Origin: Asterias amurensis
Taxonomy: Eukaryota; Echinodermata; Asteroidea; Forcipulatida; Asteriidae
Direction: 5' to 3'
DNA length: 64,000 nt
Assembly: GCF_032118995.1 (NCBI RefSeq)
Contig: NC_092648.1
Span: 18,132,450 to 18,196,449 of the forward strand
Of this stretch, positions 23,636-34,743 are shown piece by piece. The notes below the pieces were generated by a model. It made no database searches. It worked only from the letters and a program-made list of their open reading frames with translations, and had not been told where the DNA came from. Both the position numbers and the translations under genes were made by a program. The stretch's first letter is position 1. The number at the start of each line of letters is the position of its first letter.

Positions 23636-24294
23636 AATAATTTTGTCCAGGTGTTCATAATACAGAGCGCCACCAATAGTTTGCCCTGGAAATTAATGTC
23701 AATTCCAGAGAGACAGATCGACTGGTCCCCTGAAGACAGGTTGGTTTCACAGAACCATGGGGTTATTCCAATGGATAAAATTATTTCATTGGATGAAGGT
23801 GCTGTGACGTATAAGGTTTCATTATCCGAGGTCATGTTTGGCAGTTGCACTTTCGTTCGTCTGCGCCAGCGGTGTGCATTTTTAATATTTTATATTTACA
23901 TGTAAATTATGTTTTGCCTGTGTATCTCAATTTGAAACAAAATGTAGGTGAAATGTGGTCCACGAGCTTTGAAATGTTACATCGTATAGTCAGGCTGAGG
24001 AGACAGAAGAAACGTATACAAGGCCGATCGAGAAGGTGCATCACAGATGTGTATGTCCGCTCAAAGCAAACAGTCTACTAGGTATAAATCAACTTAATTG
24101 ATGATGTATCATGACGTAGGATACGCAGTTGACTCTTAATAGATTAAGCTGCATCTTACTTTCATTTCCTGTATACAACCGAAGTCTAGCTTTAGTCTCG
24201 GCTTTTAGGTGGATTCTTGTGTGGTGTTCACATCCGTCACTCAGTGGTACTCATGGCACTCCAACATCACTGGGCCATTTATTTTGCTCCTTAA

Positions 24295-24668
24295 AGGAAC
24301 ACGTTGCCTTGGATCGGTCGAGTTGGTCTTTGAAAGCGTTTGTAACCGGTTTTTTATAAAATGCATATGGTAGAAAGATGTTGTAAAAGTAGAATACAAT
24401 GATCCACACTGACACGCCTCGAAATTGCACCGTTTTCCTTTTACCTCGTCGACTAACACGGTCGGCCATCTATGGGAGTCAATTCCCATAAATGGCCGAC
24501 CGTGTTAGTTCGCACAGTAAAAGGAAAACCACGCAATTTCGAGGCAAACCTGTGTCGATCATTGTATTCTACTTTTGAAACATCTTTCCAACCATATGCA
24601 TTTTATAAAAAAAGGGTTACAAACGCTTTTTATATACCAACTCGTCCGATCCAAGGCAACGTGTTCCT
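24295..24668. mobile_element. Family C long-palindrome MITE, copy 1, 374 bp, TTAA-flanked
   Basis: AGGAACACGTTGCCTTGGAT starts the left arm and ATCCAAGGCAACGTGTTCCT ends the right, with TTAA on both sides. Almost the whole element is one inverted repeat (arms ~180 bp) meeting near GGGAGTCAATTCCC. No coding capacity. Confidence 0.85.
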
Positions 24669-24689
24669 TTAAACCATCTCAGTTCCGAT

Positions 24690-24765
24690 GTGAGTAAAGC
24701 TTGTGCTGCCACATGTAGCGCACCAAGCTAAACAAATCACAAGAACCATCTCTGCCCCACTAGGT
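24690..24765 (-). mobile_element. Fragment of the minus-strand SINE family
   Basis: GCTTGTGCTGCCACATGTAG, CACCAAGCTAAAC and ACCATCTCTGCCCC match the distal part of the SINE at 15085-15366. The tRNA-like head is missing. Confidence 0.5.
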
Positions 24766-25179
24766 AAAAACACACAGATACAAGATCAGTCCTCCCCCAC
24801 GTAGAAGAGGGGTCCCTTTTTACTTGATAAGTGCTGGTACAATAATGCGATGTCTGTTTTCAATGTTCTTGTCAGTATGCATGAAAAAAGGTACAACATT
24901 ACAACTACCTACTTGTTTAGTTGGTTTTATGAGGTGTATCCCACGTGCACCGCCTGTACAATGCTTTTCATGTATACTTTAATTTGATTTGGTAGATAAT
25001 ATAAACGGGTAGATGTATATAGCTCAGAAGCTAAGCAAGAGTGTCGATGTTAATGGTTAAAACAAGAAGCACCAATAACACATAATGCACTGTAATGAAG
25101 GAACAATAGTTCTAAGTGATGAAAACAAATCTTTATCTTCTGCGCCCTTTTTCACAATGTCTCATTGAAAATCCAGTTA

Positions 25180-25290
25180 CTCGATTTCACAAAGAGCTAA
25201 GATTGATCTAAAAGAGCGAATCAATCTTAGTTGCTAAGCAAACTGTGATATCATTGATAACTCTTAGGGCTTTGCGAAATCGGCCAAGGG
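25180..25290. mobile_element. Foldback MITE remnant (TCGATTTCACAAAGAG family)
   Basis: CTCGATTTCACAAAGAGCTA on the left and CTCTTAGGGCTTTGCGAAAT on the right are inverted relatives, as at 193-357 and 432-566. AGATTGATCT and AATCAATCTTAG lie inside. Confidence 0.55.
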
Positions 25291-25770
25291 TTTAAACAAA
25301 AATTGATACCAAGATTGGCGCCCTTCTCACTGGGATAATCCATACACGAATGACAGTACTCTTCTACGATGACCTTCAAAATGTTCCTTTCAAAAACTGA
25401 AGAGATTGGTACTCTGTAATTCTGTAATTCAAATTTATGCAAACAATATTTTGGGGCTGAGCATCAAGTTGTTCAATAAATGGTTATATATATTGTGAAA
25501 AAGTAATGTCTAAATACTAAAAGTGAGTAAATAATACAACTAGCGGGTGTATACGACAAAAGAGTAAAATAAAAATTTCCACAGATTTTAGCACACAATA
25601 TAATTATTGTCACGAACATTTCAAGTCACCTGGAAATAGATTTTTTTTTCTTTCAAACATAAGAGTATATGCTTACGAACAATAAACAATTTTTTAAGTA
25701 ATTGTTTGTCACGATTGATATGTTTAAAAAATATATAAAGTTGTTTGGGCACTGACTCCGCCTACCCCTT

Positions 25771-25960
25771 TCGTGACGTCAATCGAGGCAGACTTTGCCT
25801 GCAATGCGTATAGTAAACACACGTGCAGAGTACATGTACGTCCAAGTCGTGAGTTGGTACATTTCAAAAAGTGTTTTTCTGTATTCAGCAGCAATACACC
25901 TGGTCGGCATTGCCGGAAAAAACGCATTACAGGCAAAGTCTGCCTCGATTGACGTCACGA
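25771..25960. mobile_element. Inverted-repeat element with CRE-like palindromes in both arms
   Basis: 38-base arms (25771-25808 and 25923-25960) differ at one position. Each arm contains TGACGTCA, the full cAMP-response-element palindrome. CAGCGCCCTCTC follows the right arm. It lies between GPCR 1 and 2, about 2 kb upstream of the latter. Transposon family not assigned. Confidence 0.6.
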
Positions 25961-26649
25961 ACAGCGCCCTCTCGGGTCGGGGTCTACTCTTAAATTTGTA
26001 AATAACATAAGAACTGATTTTTTAAAACCTTCGTTAACTCATCAAAACACTATTAGTGACAAAAGCTTTATTTGAAAAAAATACCACTTCCAGGTGACTT
26101 TAAAGTAGCATAATGTTGTCCATGCAAACACTTAAACAAATTCTCACTTAAATAATTCCTTTAAAAACACACAAAAACCTGTCTGGCTGTGATTGAATCT
26201 GAGTCTACAATTATTTTATACCCAAGGTCGTATCCGACACAAAAAGATAAGCAAACTAAATTATTCTTCTGGTGAATTAAAGAAACTTAAAGAATTATGA
26301 GGACAGGCAGTCGAATCTATTCAAGTGCAAGTAAGGAATGGGTTGATTCCACCAACAATTACGCTCGATGGTACAGATGAAACGGTGTTCTGTGGATGCA
26401 GCGGAGTAAGCATGTCAACAAGACCCTCTCAGTGACATGCGGATGATCAGAAAATAACCGGTGACTTAAACTCGACGACGTTTCAATCAGTACCATCTGA
26501 TTGTCTTCAATAATTATGTTCAAACATCTTACTCCTGCTATGCTTGCTAACTACTCATTAACAAAGGTAGCTAAATACGTGTTCTGAAAGATTACACACC
26601 ATACACACGAGCAGAGTGCATCATAACTTGAGTATCATGTGTACCGGAA

Positions 26650-26830
26650 AATCTCGATGGTCTAGTTGGTAAGACACTGCTCTAGAATGGCAAAGGTCGT
26701 GGGTTCGAATGCCACCCAAGAAATATTATGCTGGTGGTTTTTTCACAGAGTGAGAAAGTACTGAATATACAGTGCTAACACACATCGGTGTATATGGATA
26801 AAGCCAAAATTAATAGAACATTGTATATAC
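26650..26830 (+). mobile_element. tRNA-derived SINE, third family
   Basis: CTCGATGGTCTAGTTGGTAA (A box) and CGTGGGTTCGAATGCCAC (B box) form a degraded tRNA-like head. The body carries TATACAGTGCTAACACACAT and CGGTGTATAT, which recurs at 44960-45030. The tRNA cloverleaf is not well kept, so I do not call a tRNA gene. Confidence 0.6.
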
Positions 26831-26943
26831 AAATTTAATTGCTGTTTAGTTAAATATCGCCCATTTTTTGATTTATTGTTCACATTAAAACAAATCACCG
26901 AGGCCACCAGTTAGTTAATATTAAGTTGGTGATACTAACTTAA

Positions 26944-27260
26944 AGGCAGTGGACACTATTGGTAATTACTCAAAATAATTATTGGCATAAAATCTTACTT
27001 GGTGACGAGCAATGGGGAGAGGTTGATGATATAAAACATTGTGAGAAACGGCTCCCTCTGAGGTGGCATAGTTTTCGAGACCTCAAGTTTAGAATTTGAG
27101 GTCTCGAAATCAACCATCTAAACACACACAACTTCGTGAGACGAGGTTTGTTTTCTTCCATTATTATCTCGCAAGTTCGATGACCGATTGAGCTCAAAGT
27201 TTCACAGGTTTGCCATTTTGAAGGCTAGTCTGTGAAAATTACCAATAGTGTCCACTGCCT
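26944..27260. mobile_element. Family A MITE, TTAA-flanked, 317 bp
   Basis: AGGCAGTGGACACTATTGG and CCAATAGTGTCCACTGCCT ends, each with TTAA outside (26940-26943 and 27261-27264). The middle is somewhat shortened around the GAGACCTCAAG palindrome. Confidence 0.85.
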
Positions 27261-27941
27261 TTAACGTCCAGTACATTGACATTTAAAAAAGACTCATTAT
27301 AGCCATGTCTTTCAAGAGAATTGTTAATTTTGAAATCACATCCGTGCGTGATGTTATTATTGGTTGTCTTCAATTATTGAAAACATCGAAGCTATTGTTT
27401 CCCGTATCGAAAATTAAATCGTGAAGTAAAGTGGGGAGAAAGTTCAAACAATAATTACGGCATGCCTTAATTATTGTGCATTTCATGCCCTGGATAATAT
27501 TTTCAATCAAATCTGAACTTTTATGTCCGTGCAACCTTTATTAATTGAAATACTGCGGTGAGTGAGTAAAACTGCACGCACTGGTTGTATTTTGTTTCGT
27601 TTCTGAACAAGTTGTGCATTTTCATCTTCAAGTTAATAGCAAACAATCATTTTTACCATTTGATGGTCAACTCAAATTAACAATAAAAAAGTAATTGTCA
27701 GTAAAAAAATCATTTGATTGGCAACTCGAATTATTAATAAAAGACATTTATTGTCATTAGAAGAATTTGATTGGCAACTCGACTATTAAGGATCATGATA
27801 CTTTTAGCGAAATAAATATTACTGCCTATATAGTTGTAAAACTCAACTAACGTCTGTATTCTCTTGAAAACAACCCTATCGACAAAACAACTTGTGTTCT
27901 ATTTTGGAGGCAAAACTCGATTGACAGCAACACTCGTGAAG

Positions 27942-29774
27942 ATGGACCAACTTCTGTTCCCAACAGCGTCTTCAACCACAGAAGAAATACTGGATAAAGT
28001 AGCCGAAGACATTGGTGTTTTTACCAAATTCGTCCTAGCTTTCTACGGCATAATCTGTGTAGTTGGTATCACTGGTAACTTACTGGTTGTCATCGTACTT
28101 CTCCGTGTGCCGTCCCTCCGGTCTAACACCAGTGATTTCTTAGTGCACCTCTCAATTGTAGACGCTCTAACGTGTGTTTTTGTCATTCCTTACTATCTCG
28201 TTCCGCAAACAAGTTCCTCTTCGAATCCCGGATTCTTTGATGAATTCTGGTGTCGGTTTTACACCTCTCAGTTCCTGTTTTGGTGTTTGGCTGTGACTTC
28301 TGCCTTAAGTCTGATAACGGTAAATTTAGAGCGCTACGTAGCTATCGTCCACCCGCACAAGTACAAGACGGTGTTCTCCAAACGAAATAAATACCTCATG
28401 ATCGCAGCTTGGTGGATTCTGGCTTTAATCACCAAATGTTTCAACTTCTTTGTTTATGGAGATGGAGGAACAGGTTGTACATTTTCAGGTTGGCCCAACA
28501 GAGGATTCCAGATCGCCTTCGGGTTTTACACTTTCTCGGTCAACTTCTTCGTTCCCTTCGTCGTGATGGTGTTTGCGCAACGCAGGGTTATTTCCTCGCT
28601 AAGAAGTCAGGTTATGAGGCTTTACGTCCGATCAGGTCAGTTGATAAGTTATTTGCCTAGGTCGTTTAATCCCTGCTGTCCCATTTTCGAAGGAAAATGT
28701 GAAGTATTGTAAAAAGGTTTCATACAGAATTGGTATACAATGACAAATGTTTAATTTAGTATGAAAGCTATGCTTAGAGCCATCTCTGTATAATATTTCC
28801 CCTGAAATGACGTCATGTTCTAGAAAAATGTATGCCGAAACCTTAAAAAACGCAACAGCTGATTTCGGTTGTTACAGCCAACATCACTTACATTGTGTTT
28901 ACATGCTGAACATGCACCGTTTTCCATTTTTTTTTCTGACTCACGGTCACATACCGATAATGTGTATTACGTACAGGGGTCCTCTTAAAATTAATTGTAG
29001 AACATTTCCACATGCACAATATTTTTAAAGGCAGTGGACACTATTGGTAATTGTCAAAGACTAGCTTTCACAGTTGGGGTATCTCAACATATGCATAAAA
29101 TAACAAACCTGTGAAAATTTGAGCTCAATCGGTCTTCGAACTTGCGAGATAACAATGAAAGAAAAAAACACCCATGTCACACGAAGTTGTGTGCGTTTAG
29201 ATGGTTGATTTCGAGACCTCAAGTTCTAAATCTGAGGTCTCGAAATCAAATTCAGGGAAAATTACTTCTTTCTCGAAAACTACGTCACTTCAAAGTGAGC
29301 CGTTTTCTCACAATGTTTTATACCATCAACCTCTCCCCATTACTCGTCACCAAAAAAGTTTTATGCTAAAAATTATTTTGAGTAATTACCAATAGTGTCC
29401 ACTGCCTTTAAATGATCTCTTATACAGCTTTCATGAACGCCAATCTACGTGATCAGCGTGAAATGTGGCAACTCCGTGCGTCTCAAACCCTGGTGAAAAC
29501 CCTCCTGGCATGCGTCATGACATTTGCTGTGTGCTGGGCGCCCAATCAGATCTGGTTTCTGCTCTTCAACTGCGGTGTTCCATTTAAGATTGGGGCACCC
29601 GATCATGACATCACTATCATTCTAGCCGTGGGTAATTCCTGTGTGAATCCAGTCATTTACACCATGATGAACAAGCCATTCCGTAAAGGCATCAGGGAGG
29701 TATTCTGCAAGCAGCGGGATTCGAACCAGGTGGGAGACAACAATGGAGCCCATGGAAGGGACTATGACATCTGA
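27942..29774 (+). CDS. Class A GPCR, paralogue 2 of 4
   Basis: Exons 27942-28635 and 29428-29774 give 346 residues, with the intron again phase 1 after TM5. The first ATG in frame is 27942 (MDQLLF); the frame is open further upstream but without an ATG. It keeps GN in TM1, the FWCRFY cysteine, ERY after TM3, CWAPNQ in TM6 and NPVIY in TM7. The second extracellular loop is cysteine- and glycine-rich (DGGTGC). Exon 2 is nearly identical to that of paralogue 1 over its first ~60 nt and ends in the shared tail RDSNQVGD. A TTAA-type MITE (29029-29407) ends 20 bp before exon 2, so part of the 3' splice region lies in or beside transposon sequence. Role: plasma-membrane receptor signalling through G proteins; ligand unknown. 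Confidence 0.92.
29029..29407. mobile_element. Family A MITE inside the GPCR 2 intron, next to the 3' splice site
   Basis: Near-perfect family A ends with TTAA at 29025-29028 and 29408-29411. The right border is 16 bp (counting the TTAA) from the first base of exon 2 at 29428. The branch-point region of this intron therefore lies in or at the edge of the element. Confidence 0.85.
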
Positions 29775-29989
29775 AACCGTCTGACTCCGTCACTGTGCAT
29801 CTTTTAATTCATAAAATTCACCAACCATACATGATCAGACAGCACACTAAACACACTTGTTGATTTTCGAACCACAACAACAGTTCGTGTAGAGAGATTT
29901 ATATTTTTATTATTTTATAAACAGAGGCCTATGGTATCGCTGCGAACCTCAGAGACCTAGTTTGTTTATTTTGTGTTCATTACTTTGGC

Positions 29990-30180
29990 GTATCATGGCC
30001 GAGCGGTCCAGCGTATTTGACTCCAGCTCTGGCATATTCCCTGATATGTAGATTTGTGTCTCTGACACTTGCGTCCTTTAACATAGGACACTTCCAGTTT
30101 CGCTTTGCCCCTCAGATGGGATATCAAGCTGTAAACATAGGTCATGAAAGGAACATTGAGAGAAGGATTTGCCTGGTTGT
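29990..30180 (+). mobile_element. SINE remnant with tRNA-like head
   Basis: CATGGCCGAGCGGTCCAGCG resembles the A-box region of a leucine or serine tRNA. The following TTTGACTCCAGCTCTGGCAT looks like an anticodon arm. No clear B box follows, so the copy is degraded. Confidence 0.4.
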
Positions 30181-31655
30181 TTTGCCCTAATAAAGTGTCA
30201 TCACATCAATCGGTTTAATAACTTACAAATTTCAAAAACATGTTTTAAATACGTTTCTCTTTTATTTTTCAAGAGCATTGAGTACCTTCTGGATAGATAC
30301 ACGCGCTATTAATGAGACAGGGTGTCATGTGACCGTTGGACCCAATACACATTCGCAAATGCACATGAAGATAAATAATCTACTTCACGTATCTTACGTC
30401 GAGCGTGGATATAGTTCCTTTTAACCATCATAATATATCAGTTGTCCTTGCAATTTTAATTTTCGACTTACACGAGCATGTCACACAGTTGTCAATTAGT
30501 CTGAGACCACATTACAACGCAGATCGTTTTAAACAGTATTTACTTTTTACCGATCTGTTGACAAAACAAACAACTTCTAAATGTTAATATCTTCAATTCA
30601 TCACTGATTAGTCAGGTTTTCCATCTTGACTATCGCATTACTGACGCTGGAATGTTTTATTCAAACAAAAACGGCTCAAATCAAACTAATTTATTCCAAT
30701 GTCTGACAGTGTCATCATAAGTGCAGTGGTAGCCTTATGAGTATGACCATGTAGAAGATAGTTTCTTCCCGCTAAATTTGTAGTTAGATCCCGGCTGCAC
30801 TGCCAGACGATCAGAGCATACTGGTCGAAACGTTGAGTCATTAACCACCGGTTCTTCACAGAACCAACACTGTACTCAAAATATATATTTTACACATAGT
30901 GACGTGTACCGCAAACCTCTCTGAGTAAAATACTAGAACTGTATTCGACTAGCTGTAAACTATTTCGTCACCAATATCATCACACGCAGTATATCAGTTG
31001 TTTCCCAAGTCGTTTCTACACGTGGTTTGTTTTTTGTCACCAGTCACCCACGATTATCAGATATCCTCACATGCAGTATATTCCAGTGATAAATTTAAGT
31101 GCATTCTTTTCCACTGAGACTATGTTGTTGACTCGATAAGGTTAGTGTAACTGATGCAGTGACACCACGTTTGAACAAACTCCACCAGAACAACTTAATA
31201 CAATTCACAATTGATGTGCAGGAAATAGAGTTTGCTTCGACACACCTTCATCGGTTGATGACGTCTTGGAACACTCTTCATGGTGTAAGCACTTCATCAT
31301 CACCATCGTAGATTGTATATGTAGCAGTTAGTCCCTAACTTCATGGATCCCCTTTTTACCTCACCTTGTAAGATGTTATTCGCACTGTGTATGGAATGGC
31401 ACGCGTTTTTTACGGGCGCTATATCCTGACTTACGGACTTTTCCAAGTAGGCTACAACGTATGATTAGAAGGAGAAGATGCAGCTGTGGTATAGTTAGTA
31501 CCCCTTTCGGATACAACTTAGACGTGTTATAGCATCTCTCATACCGTGGGTGTAAGTCCTACACCCGTGCCGGAAAGGCGTAACTCATGACGTATGACGT
31601 ATTAGCATCGAGAATTTACAGATAGTTGGATTCAGTTCTCCAAAACTATGTTCGT
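30181..31655. other. Intergenic, GPCR 2 to GPCR 3
   Basis: No gene is recognised. A dispersed motif with two small hairpins lies at about 30808-30875 (see findings). Otherwise the stretch is unique-looking AT-rich sequence. Confidence 0.35.
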
Positions 31656-31660
31656 TTTAA

Positions 31661-31952
31661 AGGCAGTGGAAACTAATGGTAATTACTCATAATAATTATT
31701 AGCATTAAAACTTACTTGGTAACGACTAATGGGAAGAGGATGAGAGTATAATATAGTCTCGAAATCAAGCATCTGAAAGCACACAGTTTCGTCGAGACCT
31801 ATTTGGTGTTTTTTTCTTTCATTATTTTCTCGCAACTTCGACGACCAATTGCGTTCAAATTTTCACAGGTTTGTTATTTTATGCATTATGTTGAGATACA
31901 GCAAGTGAGAAGACTGGTCTTTGACAATTATTATCAATATTGTCCAGTGTCT
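31661..31952. mobile_element. Family A MITE, internally deleted, TTAA-flanked, 292 bp
   Basis: AGGCAGTGGAAACTAATGG at the left and TTGTCCAGTGTCT at the right, with TTAA at both borders. The interior lacks about 90 bp around the GTTTTCGAGAAAG segment. It lies just upstream of the duplicated GPCR 3 promoter region. Confidence 0.75.
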
Positions 31953-31986
31953 TTAAGGACCCTGCAGTAAAGTTAGGTTAATACTT

Positions 31987-33020
31987 AAAAAAAAAAGCTT
32001 TGCAATAGGAAAAGGGGTTCAATATAAAGGGGGGTCTCACTCTTAGTCCATACTTTGTTTTCCTTCTTTAAGTTTTCTAATTAAGTTTTAGAAGAAAAAC
32101 AGGGAACGATTCAAGAATGCTAAAAGTTGGCGCTTGTTTTTCTCTTATATGGATTCTTGTTTTCAAATTTCAGAACCGGGGGGACATTGCCTAGCTTAGC
32201 TTAACCCCTAATACTTTAATGGACTTTTTAATCTCATCATGGAGACCGCTTAAAAACTTTCCAGGATGTTGTGTGATTTCCCTAGGGAGAATTATAGGTC
32301 TTTTCATTAAAATGCTACAATTGCTAATATTGCGCAGTCAAAGAAACTCAACTTCGCGATTCCTTCGAAAGATTTTTGATTATTGAATTAGTTCTACAGG
32401 AGTTTCCTGTGCGCAAATTAAAAAGCGAAATCAAGTGTGAACATAAAAGGATGAAATAGACAATTGTGTTGCTATTTTCCTCCTACAGCAAAGATAAAAA
32501 AAAAAGCTTTGCAATAGGAAAAGGGGTTCAATATAAAGGGGGGTCTCACTCTCAGTCCATACTTTGTTTTTTCTTCTTTAAGTTTTCTAATTACGTTTTA
32601 GAAGAAAAACAGGGAACGATTCAAGATTGCTAAAAGTTGGCGCTTGTTTTTCTCTTATATGGATTCTTGCTTTCAAATTTCAGAACCGGGGGGACATTGC
32701 CTTTTGAAAAAAAAATCACTAGCTTAACCCCTAATACTTTAATGGACTTTTTAACAAATCTCATCACGGAGACCGCTTAAAAAATTTCCAGGATGTTGTG
32801 TGATTTCCCTAGGGAGAATTATAGGTCTTTGCATTAAAATGCTACAATTGCTAATATTGCACAGTCAAAGAAACTCAATTCCGCGATTCCTTCGAAAGAT
32901 TTTCGATTATTGAATCAGTTTTACAGGAGTTTCCCGTGCGCAAATTAAAAAGCGAAATCAAGTGTGAACATAAAAGGACGAAATAGACAATTGTGTTGCC
33001 ATTTTCCTCCTACAGCAAAG
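31987..33020 (+). repeat. Tandem duplication of the GPCR 3 upstream region
   Basis: Copy 1 is 31987-32493 and copy 2 is 32496-33020. They differ at few positions plus an 18-20 bp length difference near 32705. Each copy holds an A run then GCTTTGCAATAGG, CAATATAAAGGGGGG (TATA-like) and TTTTCCTCCTACAGCAAAG (acceptor-like). Copy 2 runs straight into the 5' end of GPCR 3. Confidence 0.85.
32530..32560 (+). promoter_or_regulatory. TATA-like box and initiator-like site upstream of GPCR 3
   Basis: ATATAAAGG at 32531 is followed 22 bp later by CTCAGTCC, which fits the initiator consensus. In copy 1 the initiator base context is changed (CTTAGTCC). The spacing is shorter than usual for a TATA-initiator pair, so this is tentative. 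Confidence 0.3.
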
Positions 33021-33116
33021 TTAAGAATGTATCACACAACGACATCTCAATCGGGAGACTGGGAGAAACAGTTGGAGAGTGCTTCTCATTCCGCATTCAT
33101 CTCAAGTCAAGTCACC

Positions 33117-34743
33117 ATGGAGCAATTCGATCTCCCTGATACAACCACAAGTACATATGAAGAAATGGGTGATGGAGACGTAGCAGCAGGAGATAGGGAT
33201 GCGTTCGAAAAATTCGTCTTAGCTCTCTACGGCATAATCTGCGTGGTTGGTATCACTGGTAACTTATTGGTTGCCATCGTACTCCTCCGTGTGCCGTCCC
33301 TCCGGTCTAACACCAGTGATTTCCTAGTGCATCTCTCCATTATAGATTTCATGGTATGCCTTCTTGTGATACCCTTTTTTCTCGCACCGACGCCGAATCC
33401 TACTCCAAACCCGGGATTCGTCGGTGGTGAGTTCTGGTGTCGATTTTACGTCTCTCAGTTCCTGTTTTGGTTCTCTACAATGACATCCGACTTCTGTTTG
33501 ATCACCGTCAATTTGGAGCGCTACGTAGCTATCGTCCGCCCACACAAGTACAAGACGGTGTTCACAAAACGCAATAAGTACGTCATGATTGTTTCGTGCT
33601 GGGTTCTGGCAGCAGTAACTGAGTCCTACATCCTCTTTTTCAACGGAATAGACGAGGAGAAAAGATGCAGTTTTATAGGCTGGCCGAATAAGGGAGCCCA
33701 GGCGGTCTTTGGTCTGTATGGTTTCACGGTTCGATTGTTCGGTCCTTTGGCTGTGATGGTGTATGCGCAACTAAAAGTCATCTCAACCCTGAACAGACAA
33801 GTCAAGATACTCACAAGTCGAACCGGTGAGAGTTTTTTTTTTTTTTTTTTCAAACATGGGATTTTTCAAATCCATTTTGATTATCAATTAATACAGTTTA
33901 ATTGACAAACATTTTTGGAAACAGTTTTGTGTTGGTTTTCATCTAAAATTTCAAGGAAAAAGAAGAAAGACATTGTGAAAAGATTGTTTTTGTGAAACAA
34001 TGTCTTGCTTCCATTACTTTCGTAAAATTAATGTGCAGACAAAGTACGTTTCGTTTCCAAGTTAACAGTCTTGATTTCGAAGAATTGAAAAGTTTAACAT
34101 TCAGAATTAAGATTTGAAATAAAATTCAACTTTGATTTATGTGCACAGTCACCTCAGTCGATAATGTCTAGACAGAAAATGTGTGGAGAATTGATGTGCA
34201 TGTAGTTTGTAACGTTAGCTTGTACGTCTATGTCGCATTTCTCTTGAGTTCGCATGGCAAATTCAATACCAGTGCGGTTCGAAAATTATAGCTCCATCTA
34301 AGCTTCCAAAACCGGCCGCAATTTCAACAAAAAGTCTACACTCCCAAACTAGATTTCACTGTTAATGTTACTGTAACACTTCGTTTTTCCATCCCACAGC
34401 CATCATGGGAGCTAACTCAAGTGACCAGCGTAAAATGTGGCAGCTCCAAGCCTCGAAAACCCTGGTGCGAACCCTCCTCTTCTGCGTCATGACATTTGCC
34501 GTGTGCTGGACTCCAAACCAAATCTGGTTCCTCCTGTTTAACTTCAGCGTTCCAGTGGTAGCCGGAGGCCCTTTCCACCACATTTCGGTTATTCTGGCCG
34601 TGTGTAATTCCTGTGTGAATCCAGTCATTTACACCATGACCAACAAGCCATTCCGTAAAGGCATCAGGGAGGTATTCTGTAGGCAGCGGGATTCGAACCA
34701 GGTGGGAGACAACAGTGGAGTCACAATCGGGACTGTGTCTTAA
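33117..34743 (+). CDS. Class A GPCR, paralogue 3 of 4
   Basis: Exons 33117-33825 and 34400-34743 give 350 residues; the donor follows the codons for SRT and the intron is phase 1. The chosen start (MEQFDL) has a strong context, CACCATGG. An in-frame ATG at 33027 would add 30 residues. A pyrimidine-rich tract ending in TACAG at 33015 suggests a spliced 5' UTR exon beginning at 33016, which would make that upstream ATG available. The first extracellular loop is proline-rich (PTPNPTPNPGF). ERY, CWTPNQ (Thr where the others have Ala) and NPVIY are present. A cysteine replaces the glycine at ILAVCNSC. The upstream ~1 kb is a tandem duplication (31987-33020). Confidence 0.92.

Noticed and set aside
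26648-26722. A tRNA gene
   Set aside because: A-box and B-box are present but acceptor and anticodon stems do not pair well, and the sequence runs into a body shared with another locus. It is a SINE head.
27864-27941. N-terminal extension of GPCR 2
   Set aside because: The open frame extends upstream but has no ATG there; the other paralogues also start at the MDQ/MEQ position.
33324-33770. Minus-strand frames opposite GPCR exon 1 (also near 20841-21239 and 45558-46004)
   Set aside because: These are antisense shadows of conserved exons; they recur at the same place in the paralogues because the sense strand is conserved.
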